Below the pieces are notes generated by a model, which saw only the letters and a program-made list of their open reading frames with translations, did no database searches and was not told where the DNA came from. Positions 6,749 to 14,943 of a stretch of 15,300 bases of DNA are shown here, piece after piece. The number at the start of each line of letters is the position of its first letter. The first letter of the stretch is position 1. The DNA comes from Euryarchaeota archaeon UBA220. GTDB taxonomy: Archaea; Thermoplasmatota; Poseidoniia; Poseidoniales; Thalassarchaeaceae. Made by a program: the position numbers and the translations under genes. The DNA is taken from the NCBI GenBank assembly GCA_002501885.1, contig DAON01000031.1, positions 540-15,839 of the forward strand. The letters run 5' to 3'.

Positions 6749-7717
6749 GTGGAGGAGCCATTTGGACTACTAATCGGGCATCTCGCAGGTGCTTTGGGCA
6801 TTACCGATTCTGCTCTCAAGCTACTGATTTGTGGAGTAGGTGCAATATCCCTGGCAATTGGATTTCATCGACAGGAATTACGCCAAGCCCCGTATTTCTC
6901 TGCATTTGGGTGGGTATCTATTGGCTTATTTCTTTACTTACATTCGGCATACTATGTTGAGATTCAAGATCCTGTACTGGTTTTGATGACTGCGGGAGCT
7001 CTTCCTTTGGGCATCGCTCTAGGAATCTGGGAAATCAGAAACTGGAATGAAGCTCCCGAGGCATTGGTTTGGTTCCGTGGTTGTGTTGTTTGGGCTGTAA
7101 TTCCCTATTTCATTGCGTACAGTGTCCCTAACCTCAACATGGCAATAGTCTATGCAACTGCATGGAATACAGAAGTCATGCTTGAATTCGCTGGACTCGG
7201 GAGTTACCAAATGGGCTCGATGATGGTGGATCTACATGGAGGAGGAGAAGTTCCGCTATCCGAGTGGAATGGAAATAGGTGGATTTTGACTGAACCTCTC
7301 GGAGAAAATGGATTCTTCATTCCTCTGGAGCACTCTGATGGAACTCTAGTAAGTGTGAGTTTTATTCTAGCCTGTTCAGGGCTGCAATCAATGATTGTCT
7401 TTGTAGGAGCAATTGTAGCATTACGAACTGTCGATTGGAATCGGAGAATAAGGGCTCTTCTGATTGCAATTCCAACAATCCATGTCTTGAACACATTCCG
7501 TAATGCTGGAATTGTCTGGCTCACTGATTCATACCCAGACTGGGCTTTCATGGGTATTGAGATGTTTGACTTTGCTCATAGTTACGCTGCCAAGGCTGCT
7601 AGCCTGTTCGCTATGTTTCTGATGGCTCTTGCTCTGTTTGATCTATTGCCTGAATTACATCGTCATATCATGAGACTGTTGCCTAAAGGACTAGGTCCTC
7701 GCAAAGCTAGTAGTTGA
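6749..7717 (+). CDS. Archaeosortase/exosortase family membrane cysteine transpeptidase (ArtA-like)
   Basis: 322 aa with a GTG start. Archaeosortases are multi-pass membrane enzymes that cut C-terminal PGF-CTERM-type sorting signals of surface proteins and join them to a lipid. The exosortase hallmark is clear: ACSGLQSM with catalytic Cys209, LNTFRNAGIVWL with Arg251, then FDFAHSYAAK with His277. About seven hydrophobic segments are visible, near 23-40, 48-68, 74-93, 107-125, 203-226, 234-257 and 283-300, with a long soluble loop at about 140-200. The N-terminal half (FGWVSIGLFLYLH followed by a helical pair) is laid out like ArtA. It is divergent from the heptose enzymes, and its stop directly abuts the stop of the convergent helicase gene. 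The archaeosortase subfamily and its substrate motif cannot be fixed from one sequence. Confidence 0.85.
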   Translation: MEEPFGLLIGHLAGALGITDSALKLLICGVGAISLAIGFHRQELRQAPYFSAFGWVSIGLFLYLHSAYYVEIQDPVLVLMTAGALPLGIALGIWEIRNWNEAPEALVWFRGCVVWAVIPYFIAYSVPNLNMAIVYATAWNTEVMLEFAGLGSYQMGSMMVDLHGGGEVPLSEWNGNRWILTEPLGENGFFIPLEHSDGTLVSVSFILACSGLQSMIVFVGAIVALRTVDWNRRIRALLIAIPTIHVLNTFRNAGIVWLTDSYPDWAFMGIEMFDFAHSYAAKAASLFAMFLMALALFDLLPELHRHIMRLLPKGLGPRKASS

Positions 7718-10700
7718 TTAGCGAGTACGCAGTTTTTCGTACAACTTGCCAGTCAATTTAGTGTCATGCTCCCAAGCAAATTCTTTCATCACTCTGAGAG
7801 CTTCTTTCTCTAGATCTGAATCACCTACGAAATCGGTAATCTCGATTGTCCCATCTCTGGTGTTGGCTTTGAAGGCAGCAATCGGCTCTTCTTTATGGAA
7901 TACCATGTAGGCAGATCCGAATGCGAATCTCTCTCTCAGAATTCCTCCGAAATAGTGAATCAGGTTATCTGAAGGAGGTACGACCAAGTCTCTTGTCTTA
8001 CGTATCGAAGAAGATTCTTCCAACATTTCTTGCCTCCCCCAGCAGATATCCTGTAAATCATCAACTAGGAATCCCTTGATTAGAGTTCCATCCTCCTCAA
8101 ATTCATGCATAACATCACTAATCTCTTCAGCTGAGAAAGGTGACCCTGCGAGCCTCTCAACTTGCTTTAGAGAAACTACTGGATACTGACTAACTAACTC
8201 CCTGAGATAGTCGCGTTTGACCTCCCATAGATCAGTATCTGCTAATGGTGAAACTGTTTTGAAACCCCCACGATAGTCCTGAACGAGATGCCCGCTTCGA
8301 ACAAGTGGTGATATCAGTTTTCTGAATTCTGCCCTCTTCATTGCATGCCTATCCATGTATACTGCAGGATCGTTATGTTCACTGAAGAATTGTAGGATAT
8401 CTTCATCCTCTTCTGAAGCAACTACATTGCGGATTGTCAGAAGGCGTTGAAAGTGAGCGAATTTGGCCCATACTTGGTGCCCTCTTAGGCTGGTTCCTTG
8501 GTGTAATTGATGAGCAGCGGCCATAGAATGTAGGTCCACTCTGAACATTTCACATCGGCCTCGCAGAGCGAAATCATCTCTGACTTCATTCAAATGTTCA
8601 AGAGCCATGGTCTCATTCTCAAACCTACTATCCTGGTGCATTCTATGCTGATTGAATAACATCCTGTAGACTTCCTTTCTAGAACGTGGTTCGACCACTC
8701 CTCCTCTGATGTATCTCTCGCCGTCACCCATAGATGAGAATCCAAGTTCACTGAGTATAGCCTGAATATTCTCATCACAGTCATGTACAGGTACGCCGTT
8801 GAAAGCATGTAGAACAGATACATCGACCAGACGGTCGCGATAGTTCTCCAATAACTCAGCGAATGCGTCCTTGAATTCGTCTAAATAGGAATGAGGGATA
8901 TTGATATCCTTAATCTCAAGATAATCATTGACTACGAACATAAGTATCCTACCAATTGGGTCAACCCCCTTGAAGACTGGATGGTACCAGCCTTGTTTGA
9001 GAATCAACCTAATTTCATTGATGAAACGGCTACAGAATGGATCTGATTGAGATAGGATTCTCATTTTCCTATCTTCAGGAAGTGGCGAAATGAGTGCCTC
9101 TGCATCTTCGCGAGAAGCATAGTAATCCGTGGGGTCGGGCTGTAGAGCAACGACTCGCTGGATTCTGTCATTATCTTCCAAATGCCTCAGAGTATCGGCC
9201 AATTCCTCTACTGGGCGACTGACGAAGAATCTCAAAGTGTGCAATCTAATTGGGCCAATTTTGTTAATCAATTCTACTAGAGCATCTTCGAATGGTAACG
9301 GCTCAATGACTCCGTGAACTTTGTGGAATGTAGCCAACGAACGTTTCCTGTTAGGTACTTCCTGATATTGCTTGTAGACTATCAATTGTCTTTCGATATT
9401 GTTGATTGCTCCCTTGAGACTGCGTTGCAAATGGGCATGCTCCTTTCCTTTGGGATAGTCAGCTAGTAGTTCTGCCCTAGTAATTCCAGTCTCGGGAATT
9501 TTGTCTAGTAACTCTTGCTCTAAATCTCCTATCCAAGGTTCACTTCGGAGTCCAGTCAATATCGGAATCATACTCTTGAGTGTGTAGCCAACTCTGTTGT
9601 GTAGTAACCTTCCATTAACTATGTCAGAATCGTGCTTAATGTCCTTCCAGTCTCTAAATCTGTAATTGTTGACCCTGTGGAAAAGCTCATCTCTTCTTTG
9701 GATTAGTATCGACGATCGTATGGCTTCAGCAGGCTCTTCGTGTTTAGTGAATGATTTGTTCAGAAGTAGAGTTTGTAAAGTTCTGTAGTCTACTACATCT
9801 ATACTACCTCCTGTAATCCGGTACTCATCCATTCTGAGGATATATTCTCCTTCTTCGGTTTGCCTAAAGAATCCGATAGAGACGAGGTTTCGCATCTCTA
9901 ATTCCTGTAGAACGGATTCGACCTGGGACTGAGGGAATGGTAATCTCGAACAAATTGTATCCGAAGTCTGAGGGCCTTCTGAGCCAAGCATATCAAGAAG
10001 TTTCAGACGCAGGCAATCAAGAGGATCTGAGAGACTGGTTTGTTTCCATTTGGCAGGCTTGCCATCTGTGAAATCGGTGCCTTTCTCGAAGTTAAGTCCA
10101 CCAGTGTAAAGATCTTTGAGATCATCCATCTCAGCAGCTCCAGCCACTGCAAGGCAGCCTAGAGTGCCGTGTACATCGGCCATACGACTAGAGAACCATT
10201 TGTCGTCAATCTGTTCATGGCCAGAGTTTCTAATCTTGGTAATTAGTCCCCTTTCTGCCAACTCGTATACCCAAGAACGAATTTCCTCATGTTCTATCCC
10301 ACTAAGTTTCTCATTGTATAGCGGATTAGTGAGTCCGGGCTCTAATCCTCCGCCCATATCCATCAGCCTTAGTAGGCCATTTGCATTTGTGGGAACTGCG
10401 ACTTTTGACTGATAGTATTCGCCGAGTTTCTCCTCATCTAATTCTGTAGCGAGTGATCTAGCCCCTAGTAATCGACGGAGAATCTCTGGGTCGACATCCT
10501 TGATTAGATAGGCTCTAGTCCTCAACGATAACAAGTCCTCAAACGAGGACATGAACAGCGTCATCCCTAGGGGAGATGGCATCTTGACTCTTCGATGAAC
10601 AATACGGACATCTTCAGAATCCATTCTTGACATGAAGTCATCCAATTGTCGCATATCCAAGTCGGTGTGAAGTATCTCACTGACTACTTCTCTAACTATG

Positions 10701-13015
10701 ACAGAATCCTCCAACTTTCGATGTTTCTGCATGATACGTTCTGCCTTCTGTTGGAATTGCTTGGGGCTGACTTCATCTCCACCAATGCGCCGCGGGTTAA
10801 GCATACTTCTGGAAGAGACTTCTCTGAACCTCTTTGCGAATAATTGTGAGTCTAGCAGATATCTTTTGAGAGTCTCAATACTATCTCCTGATCTGAATAC
10901 TTTCGGGATTCTAGAAATTTCAACTTCGTGGCTTAACTTAATCATGAATCCATTCTCATCAAATGATATTTCATGCACCATCACATTATCCTCAGCCGCA
11001 ATACCTGCGAATAGGTAGCCTAGAGCCATGTTAAATGCTCTACCTCGACATGTAGTGACTATGTATGTAGGAAGTGGACCTTCAATCTGTTCGACCAATA
11101 TTCTATCCAATGATGGAACCTGGAAAGTCATAGCTCCTTGTTCTTCAAAGAATTCTGATAGCGCGCTTGCAACGGGTGCATTGAGTCCAATTGCATCGGT
11201 CAGGATTTTCCTAGAGTCGTCCTCTAGACGCTGTCTAACAGAAACATGTCCTAGTAGAGAGAGTACTTCTTGGCTGAGTTCAAATGTTCTGCTGTTGGCC
11301 TCGCCAGTCCACGATGGGATAGTAGGCCTGTAACCTGTAGCAGATGATACATTCACACGGGTTCCGATTACGCTCGAGACTCTGTATGTAGATCCTCCCA
11401 AAAGGAACACATCTCCGTTCCTTAAACTCGATACGAATGACGAGGAGAGTTGACCAACCAGAGTTCCATCAGAAGTAAAAACGAGGTAATTATTGTCGGG
11501 TGCAATAGTACCAATATTGGTGTAATATATCATCTGAGCAAATCCACGCTTTCCGAAGCGATTTTCTTCCCAATCAACCCATATTCTGCGTTCCTCGTCT
11601 AGCAAGTCTAGAACCTCGATGTAATCATCATAAGGAAGTGATTTGTATGGCCATGATGAGGTAACTAGTTCGTATCCCTCATCTATGTCCCATTCTCTAA
11701 TAATGGAAAGTCCGATGGTGAACTGGGCGAGTACATCAAGGCAATTCTCAGGGAACTTGAGCATGTCCATAGAGCCCTGTAGTATTGCATTCTGCAGCGA
11801 TACTAACTCAAGCAGGTCGTGAGGAGATGTTGGTAAGAAACGAGCCCGAGGAACTCCTCCAACATGGTGCCCAGCTCTTCCTATCCTCTGAAGCGCCGTA
11901 GAAATGGAACCTGGTGATCCGACCTGAATGACCAAATCAACTGACCCAATGTCTATTCCCATCTCCAGACTAGATGATGAAACAACAGCCCTCAGTAGGC
12001 CGTTCTTGAGTCGATTTTCAACATCCAGTCTGATTGCCTTGTCCATCGAACCATGATGTCCTTCCACGCCTTCCAATCCGGCGATTTTTAGTCTCTGGAC
12101 AACCGTCTCGGTCATATTCCTAGTATTCACGAAAACTAGTGTAGTAGTATGTGCCTCAACTAATTCTTTGATTCTGTCAATGTTATGATCGAGTATTTCC
12201 TTGACGGGGGTGGATGAAAATCTGGCTGTTGGGAGAATAATGTCCATGTCGAGTTCGCGAGAACCAGATATTTTCGCTATCGAAACACTCTGTGACTCTG
12301 AATCAGTTTCTCTTGGGTCACTAGCAACTAGATACTCGGCCACTGACTCTAGAGGCTCCATAGTAGCACTGATTCCTATTCTCTGGACATCAGTTGGGAC
12401 TACTGTATCCATCAGTGCCATGGATAAAGAAAGGTGGGTTCCTCTCTTTGTTGGTACCAGAGAGTGCATCTCGTCAATTATGATCCATCGCAATTCTTGG
12501 AGTAATGGTCTGAATCGCTTGGAAGCTAGAGCAAGTCCCAACGACTCAGGGGTTGTAATCAAGATATGGGGTGGTTTTTTGAGCATCCTCTCTCTTTCTT
12601 TCTGAGGGGTATCTCCGGTACGCAGGCCGACTGTGATATCTTTAGCTCTGCTAGGAAGAAATCTCTCCTTTATTTCCGTAAGCGGTCCAATGAGATTTTT
12701 CTGTATGTCATTAGCTAGGGCTTTGATAGGTGAGATGTATATGCACTGTACGGAATCATTGAGTGTTCCATCCAAAGATTTCCTAACTAAGTCATCAATT
12801 ATCGATAAGAAAGCGGTCAGAGTTTTTCCCGAACCAGTTGGTGAGCAAAGAAGAAGATGTTCTCCATCCATGATGCGAGGTATAGCAATCTTCTGAGGAT
12901 CTGTGAAATCAGGAAATTTATCCTTGAACCAATTCCTAACAGGTGGGGACAGTTTTTCGAGGAGTTCCTCGGTTTCCATACCATCCTGTATGTACTGAAT
13001 TTCTGGCATTTCCAC
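7718..13015 (-). CDS. lhr: Lhr-family DEAD/DEAH-box helicase with extended C-terminal region
   Basis: 1765 aa with a GTG start; ATGs at residues 3 and 13 are alternatives. The superfamily 2 motifs are in order: FTDPQKIAIP (Q motif, 37-46), SPTGSGKT (58-65), TTPESLGL (154-161), DEMH (181-184), SAT (216-218), FVNTRN (295-300) and QRIGRAGH (376-383). The Lhr winged helix and Lhr-specific domain 4 follow, ending at about 812-850 with the typical SPLG-to-LLGARSL stretch. Archaeal Lhr proteins usually end soon after, at about 850-950 aa. Here some 915 more residues follow, rich in predicted winged-helix patterns. They finish at about 1611-1765 with a region resembling the HTH_42/AlkZ-like end of bacterial Lhr-CTD (VERLAGSPFSAEEI; GGILRERFAFGSAYMVF). 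Lhr enzymes unwind DNA 3'-5' in repair and recombination. The reading frame is unbroken. Confidence 0.92.
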   Translation of the reverse strand: MEMPEIQYIQDGMETEELLEKLSPPVRNWFKDKFPDFTDPQKIAIPRIMDGEHLLLCSPTGSGKTLTAFLSIIDDLVRKSLDGTLNDSVQCIYISPIKALANDIQKNLIGPLTEIKERFLPSRAKDITVGLRTGDTPQKERERMLKKPPHILITTPESLGLALASKRFRPLLQELRWIIIDEMHSLVPTKRGTHLSLSMALMDTVVPTDVQRIGISATMEPLESVAEYLVASDPRETDSESQSVSIAKISGSRELDMDIILPTARFSSTPVKEILDHNIDRIKELVEAHTTTLVFVNTRNMTETVVQRLKIAGLEGVEGHHGSMDKAIRLDVENRLKNGLLRAVVSSSSLEMGIDIGSVDLVIQVGSPGSISTALQRIGRAGHHVGGVPRARFLPTSPHDLLELVSLQNAILQGSMDMLKFPENCLDVLAQFTIGLSIIREWDIDEGYELVTSSWPYKSLPYDDYIEVLDLLDEERRIWVDWEENRFGKRGFAQMIYYTNIGTIAPDNNYLVFTSDGTLVGQLSSSFVSSLRNGDVFLLGGSTYRVSSVIGTRVNVSSATGYRPTIPSWTGEANSRTFELSQEVLSLLGHVSVRQRLEDDSRKILTDAIGLNAPVASALSEFFEEQGAMTFQVPSLDRILVEQIEGPLPTYIVTTCRGRAFNMALGYLFAGIAAEDNVMVHEISFDENGFMIKLSHEVEISRIPKVFRSGDSIETLKRYLLDSQLFAKRFREVSSRSMLNPRRIGGDEVSPKQFQQKAERIMQKHRKLEDSVIVREVVSEILHTDLDMRQLDDFMSRMDSEDVRIVHRRVKMPSPLGMTLFMSSFEDLLSLRTRAYLIKDVDPEILRRLLGARSLATELDEEKLGEYYQSKVAVPTNANGLLRLMDMGGGLEPGLTNPLYNEKLSGIEHEEIRSWVYELAERGLITKIRNSGHEQIDDKWFSSRMADVHGTLGCLAVAGAAEMDDLKDLYTGGLNFEKGTDFTDGKPAKWKQTSLSDPLDCLRLKLLDMLGSEGPQTSDTICSRLPFPQSQVESVLQELEMRNLVSIGFFRQTEEGEYILRMDEYRITGGSIDVVDYRTLQTLLLNKSFTKHEEPAEAIRSSILIQRRDELFHRVNNYRFRDWKDIKHDSDIVNGRLLHNRVGYTLKSMIPILTGLRSEPWIGDLEQELLDKIPETGITRAELLADYPKGKEHAHLQRSLKGAINNIERQLIVYKQYQEVPNRKRSLATFHKVHGVIEPLPFEDALVELINKIGPIRLHTLRFFVSRPVEELADTLRHLEDNDRIQRVVALQPDPTDYYASREDAEALISPLPEDRKMRILSQSDPFCSRFINEIRLILKQGWYHPVFKGVDPIGRILMFVVNDYLEIKDINIPHSYLDEFKDAFAELLENYRDRLVDVSVLHAFNGVPVHDCDENIQAILSELGFSSMGDGERYIRGGVVEPRSRKEVYRMLFNQHRMHQDSRFENETMALEHLNEVRDDFALRGRCEMFRVDLHSMAAAHQLHQGTSLRGHQVWAKFAHFQRLLTIRNVVASEEDEDILQFFSEHNDPAVYMDRHAMKRAEFRKLISPLVRSGHLVQDYRGGFKTVSPLADTDLWEVKRDYLRELVSQYPVVSLKQVERLAGSPFSAEEISDVMHEFEEDGTLIKGFLVDDLQDICWGRQEMLEESSSIRKTRDLVVPPSDNLIHYFGGILRERFAFGSAYMVFHKEEPIAAFKANTRDGTIEITDFVGDSDLEKEALRVMKEFAWEHDTKLTGKLYEKLRTR

Positions 13016-13194
13016 TCACTGTACGGCTGTCAGGGCTCTGATTGGATAAATGAATGCTTCTGAATATCATACACTACAGAGCTCAGAACTCCCCCGATTA
13101 CAGAAAAACTCGTAACTCTGGTGATATTGTACAATCACCTCCCTTGACTATTCGCTTAGGATGGCTTGAAAGTCTCTACTCTGACTCGAAGTAC
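13016..13194. other. Divergent intergenic region between lhr and glyS
   Basis: This is the longest gap in the window (179 bp) and should hold the promoters of both flanking genes. No convincing archaeal TATA box was found; AT-rich spots such as GAATATCATA (13061-13070) are weak candidates. GGGCTCTG (13033-13040) can pair with CAGAGCTC (13077-13084) over a 36-nt loop, with one G-U pair. A 21-codon ORF from ATG 13050 (MNASEYHTLQSS...) overlaps it and is not glycine-rich. No tRNA or riboswitch pattern is seen. Confidence 0.4.
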
Positions 13195-14907
13195 ATGAGC
13201 GAGAGGAGGATAGACAGGCTGACCTCTCTGCTAAGGCGTAGGGGCGTTGTATTACCTTCCTTCGACATATATGGAGGAGTGTCTGGACTTGTGGACTACG
13301 GACCAGTAGGTGCTAGAATCAAAAGGAAAGTAGTAGATTCTTGGATAGATCATTGGACAAGTCAGGGCGACATTGTAGAAGTTGACTCGCCCACTCTTAC
13401 TCCTGAGGCTGTCCTAGTCGCTAGTGGCCATGTAGGTGAATTCAATGATCTAATGGTTTCATGTGAAAGTTGTGAATCTACATTCAGGGCTGATCATTTG
13501 CTTGAAGGTGTGCATGATAATCCAGACTCATTGCCTCCGGATGAAGTTTCAACTATCCTATCTAAGGCAATTTCTTGTCCTACCTGTTCTGAAACGAATT
13601 GGTCCGAGGTCAGGCCAATGAATCTGATGTTTTCAACAAAAATTGGCGCAATGAGTAGAGGTAGGTCTGCCTACATGAGGCCTGAAACGGCTCAAGGCAT
13701 GTTCATGCTATATCCTGCACTATTCCGTCACTTCAAGCAAAGTCTTCCTTTCGGCGCCGTTCAGACGGGGAAAGGGTACCGGAACGAGATTAGTCCTCGT
13801 CAAGGTATGATTAGGCTACGCGAGTTCAATATGGCTGAGCTTGAGTATTTCATTGATCCTGAATTACCACCATGTCCTGACTTATCCGTTTGGTCTACTC
13901 CTGTGACAATGATACCAGATCCAGAAGGAGAACATGCGGGAGAGTGTAACTTGACTTACTCGGATGCCCTTTCAAAGGGAATAATTCGTCACCCCACAGT
14001 AGCTTGGTTCCTTGCTAGAACTATGGACTTCCTAGTGAATGTGGGCGTTGATCAATCAAAGATTCGTTTTCGCCAACATTCAGGTACAGAAATGGCACAT
14101 TACGCTGAAGACTGCTGGGACTGTGAGTTGCATGGAGAGCATGGCTGGATAGAGTGCGTAGGCATAGCTAATCGAACTTGTCATGACTTAGAATCGCATG
14201 AGGCGGCTAGTGGTTCCAAATTATTGCGCGCTTGGAGGCAATACGAACGCCCTAGAAAAGAAGTCAAGGATATCCTATCTCCAGTATCATCAGTAATTGG
14301 GCCTGCTTTCAAGGGCCGCGCTGGTAATGTGGTCGAGGCTCTTTCGCAATTAGTTGAGTTGCCTAGTAAACTACCATTCGAGTTGCAACTATCTGACGGT
14401 ACAACGGCTAAAATTACTCCTGAGATGGTAACAAGAAGAACGAACGAAGTTACTGTACATGGAGAGTGGTTCACTCCACATGTCATAGAGCCTGCTTTTG
14501 GAATCGATAGGATTGTTTGGCATATACTAGATCACGCTTTTACTGAAACCGAAAAAGAAGGTGAGCCATATTCTGTGATGAGGCTCAACTCCAGAGTTGC
14601 CCCTTATGATGTCGCTGTTCTCCCCCTATTCGACAAGCCAGAGATGTTGGAGATTGCTCAAAATGTGACATCAATAGTGAATTCCATTCCCGGCCGTAAA
14701 GGGGAAATGGATTCAACCAAATCAATTGGCAGAAGATACGCCCGAGTAGATGAGATAGGAGTCCCATGGGCCGTTACTGTAGATCACGATTCAATAGAAG
14801 ATGGTACTGTCACCATCAGACGCAGGGATGATCAAAAACAGATTAGATGCTCTGTAGACGACCTTGTTGACACTCTCTCTAGAGGAGACCTCAGCGCGTT
14901 GTTCTGA
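13195..14907 (+). CDS. glyS: Glycyl-tRNA synthetase, class II alpha2 (eukaryote/archaeal type)
   Basis: 570 aa from the ATG at 13195. It charges tRNA-Gly with glycine in the cytosol. The N-terminus RRIDRLTSLLRRRGVVLPSF leads into the family block EIYGG-like DIYGGVSGLVDYGPVG (24-39). Cysteines 90, 93, 128 and 131 form a probable zinc site in the inserted domain. MRPETAQGMF is at 161-170, class II motif 2 with GYRNEISPRQGMIRLREFNMAE at 194-215 (key residues Arg196 and Glu198), and motif 3 with IEPAFGIDR at 431-439. The anticodon-binding domain ends with SIGRRYARVDEIGVPWAVTVD (510-530). The frame is open back to an ATG at 13054, but the 47 extra residues look like translated leader and match nothing in the family. 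It is divergent from lhr and lies 36 nt before rfcL. Confidence 0.95.
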   Translation: MSERRIDRLTSLLRRRGVVLPSFDIYGGVSGLVDYGPVGARIKRKVVDSWIDHWTSQGDIVEVDSPTLTPEAVLVASGHVGEFNDLMVSCESCESTFRADHLLEGVHDNPDSLPPDEVSTILSKAISCPTCSETNWSEVRPMNLMFSTKIGAMSRGRSAYMRPETAQGMFMLYPALFRHFKQSLPFGAVQTGKGYRNEISPRQGMIRLREFNMAELEYFIDPELPPCPDLSVWSTPVTMIPDPEGEHAGECNLTYSDALSKGIIRHPTVAWFLARTMDFLVNVGVDQSKIRFRQHSGTEMAHYAEDCWDCELHGEHGWIECVGIANRTCHDLESHEAASGSKLLRAWRQYERPRKEVKDILSPVSSVIGPAFKGRAGNVVEALSQLVELPSKLPFELQLSDGTTAKITPEMVTRRTNEVTVHGEWFTPHVIEPAFGIDRIVWHILDHAFTETEKEGEPYSVMRLNSRVAPYDVAVLPLFDKPEMLEIAQNVTSIVNSIPGRKGEMDSTKSIGRRYARVDEIGVPWAVTVDHDSIEDGTVTIRRRDDQKQIRCSVDDLVDTLSRGDLSALF

Positions 14908-14918
14908 CGCGAATCTTA

Positions 14919-14936
14919 TGTGACCCCGTTTTCACA
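14919..14936. promoter_or_regulatory. Inverted repeat TGTGA-N8-TCACA upstream of rfcL
   Basis: A perfect 5-bp inverted repeat with an 8-nt spacer lies in the 36-nt glyS-rfcL gap, ending 7 nt before the rfcL GTG. It may be an operator or a small hairpin. The half-sites equal those of bacterial CRP, but the spacer is 8 rather than 6 and CRP is not expected here. Chance occurrence is plausible. Confidence 0.25.
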
Positions 14937-14943
14937 CAGCATC

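Noticed and set aside
8590..8823. Open frames in other phases inside lhr (for example 8590-8823 minus, 12201-12605 plus)
   Set aside because: They lie wholly within a long gene with clear helicase motifs and show no recognisable protein features, so they are frame shadows.
13050..13115. 21-codon ORF as an attenuator leader peptide for glyS
   Set aside because: It contains no glycine codons and no run of regulatory codons, and archaeal attenuation of this kind is not established. It is kept only as part of the leader observation.
13054..13194. 47-residue N-terminal extension of glycyl-tRNA synthetase
   Set aside because: The sequence is unlike any GlyRS N-terminus, and the ATG at 13195 precedes the conserved RRIDRLTSLLRRRG helix. 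It is better read as untranslated leader.
14919..14936. A true CRP/FNR binding site
   Set aside because: The half-sites match, but the spacer is 8 nt instead of 6 and the genome appears archaeal, where CRP is not expected.
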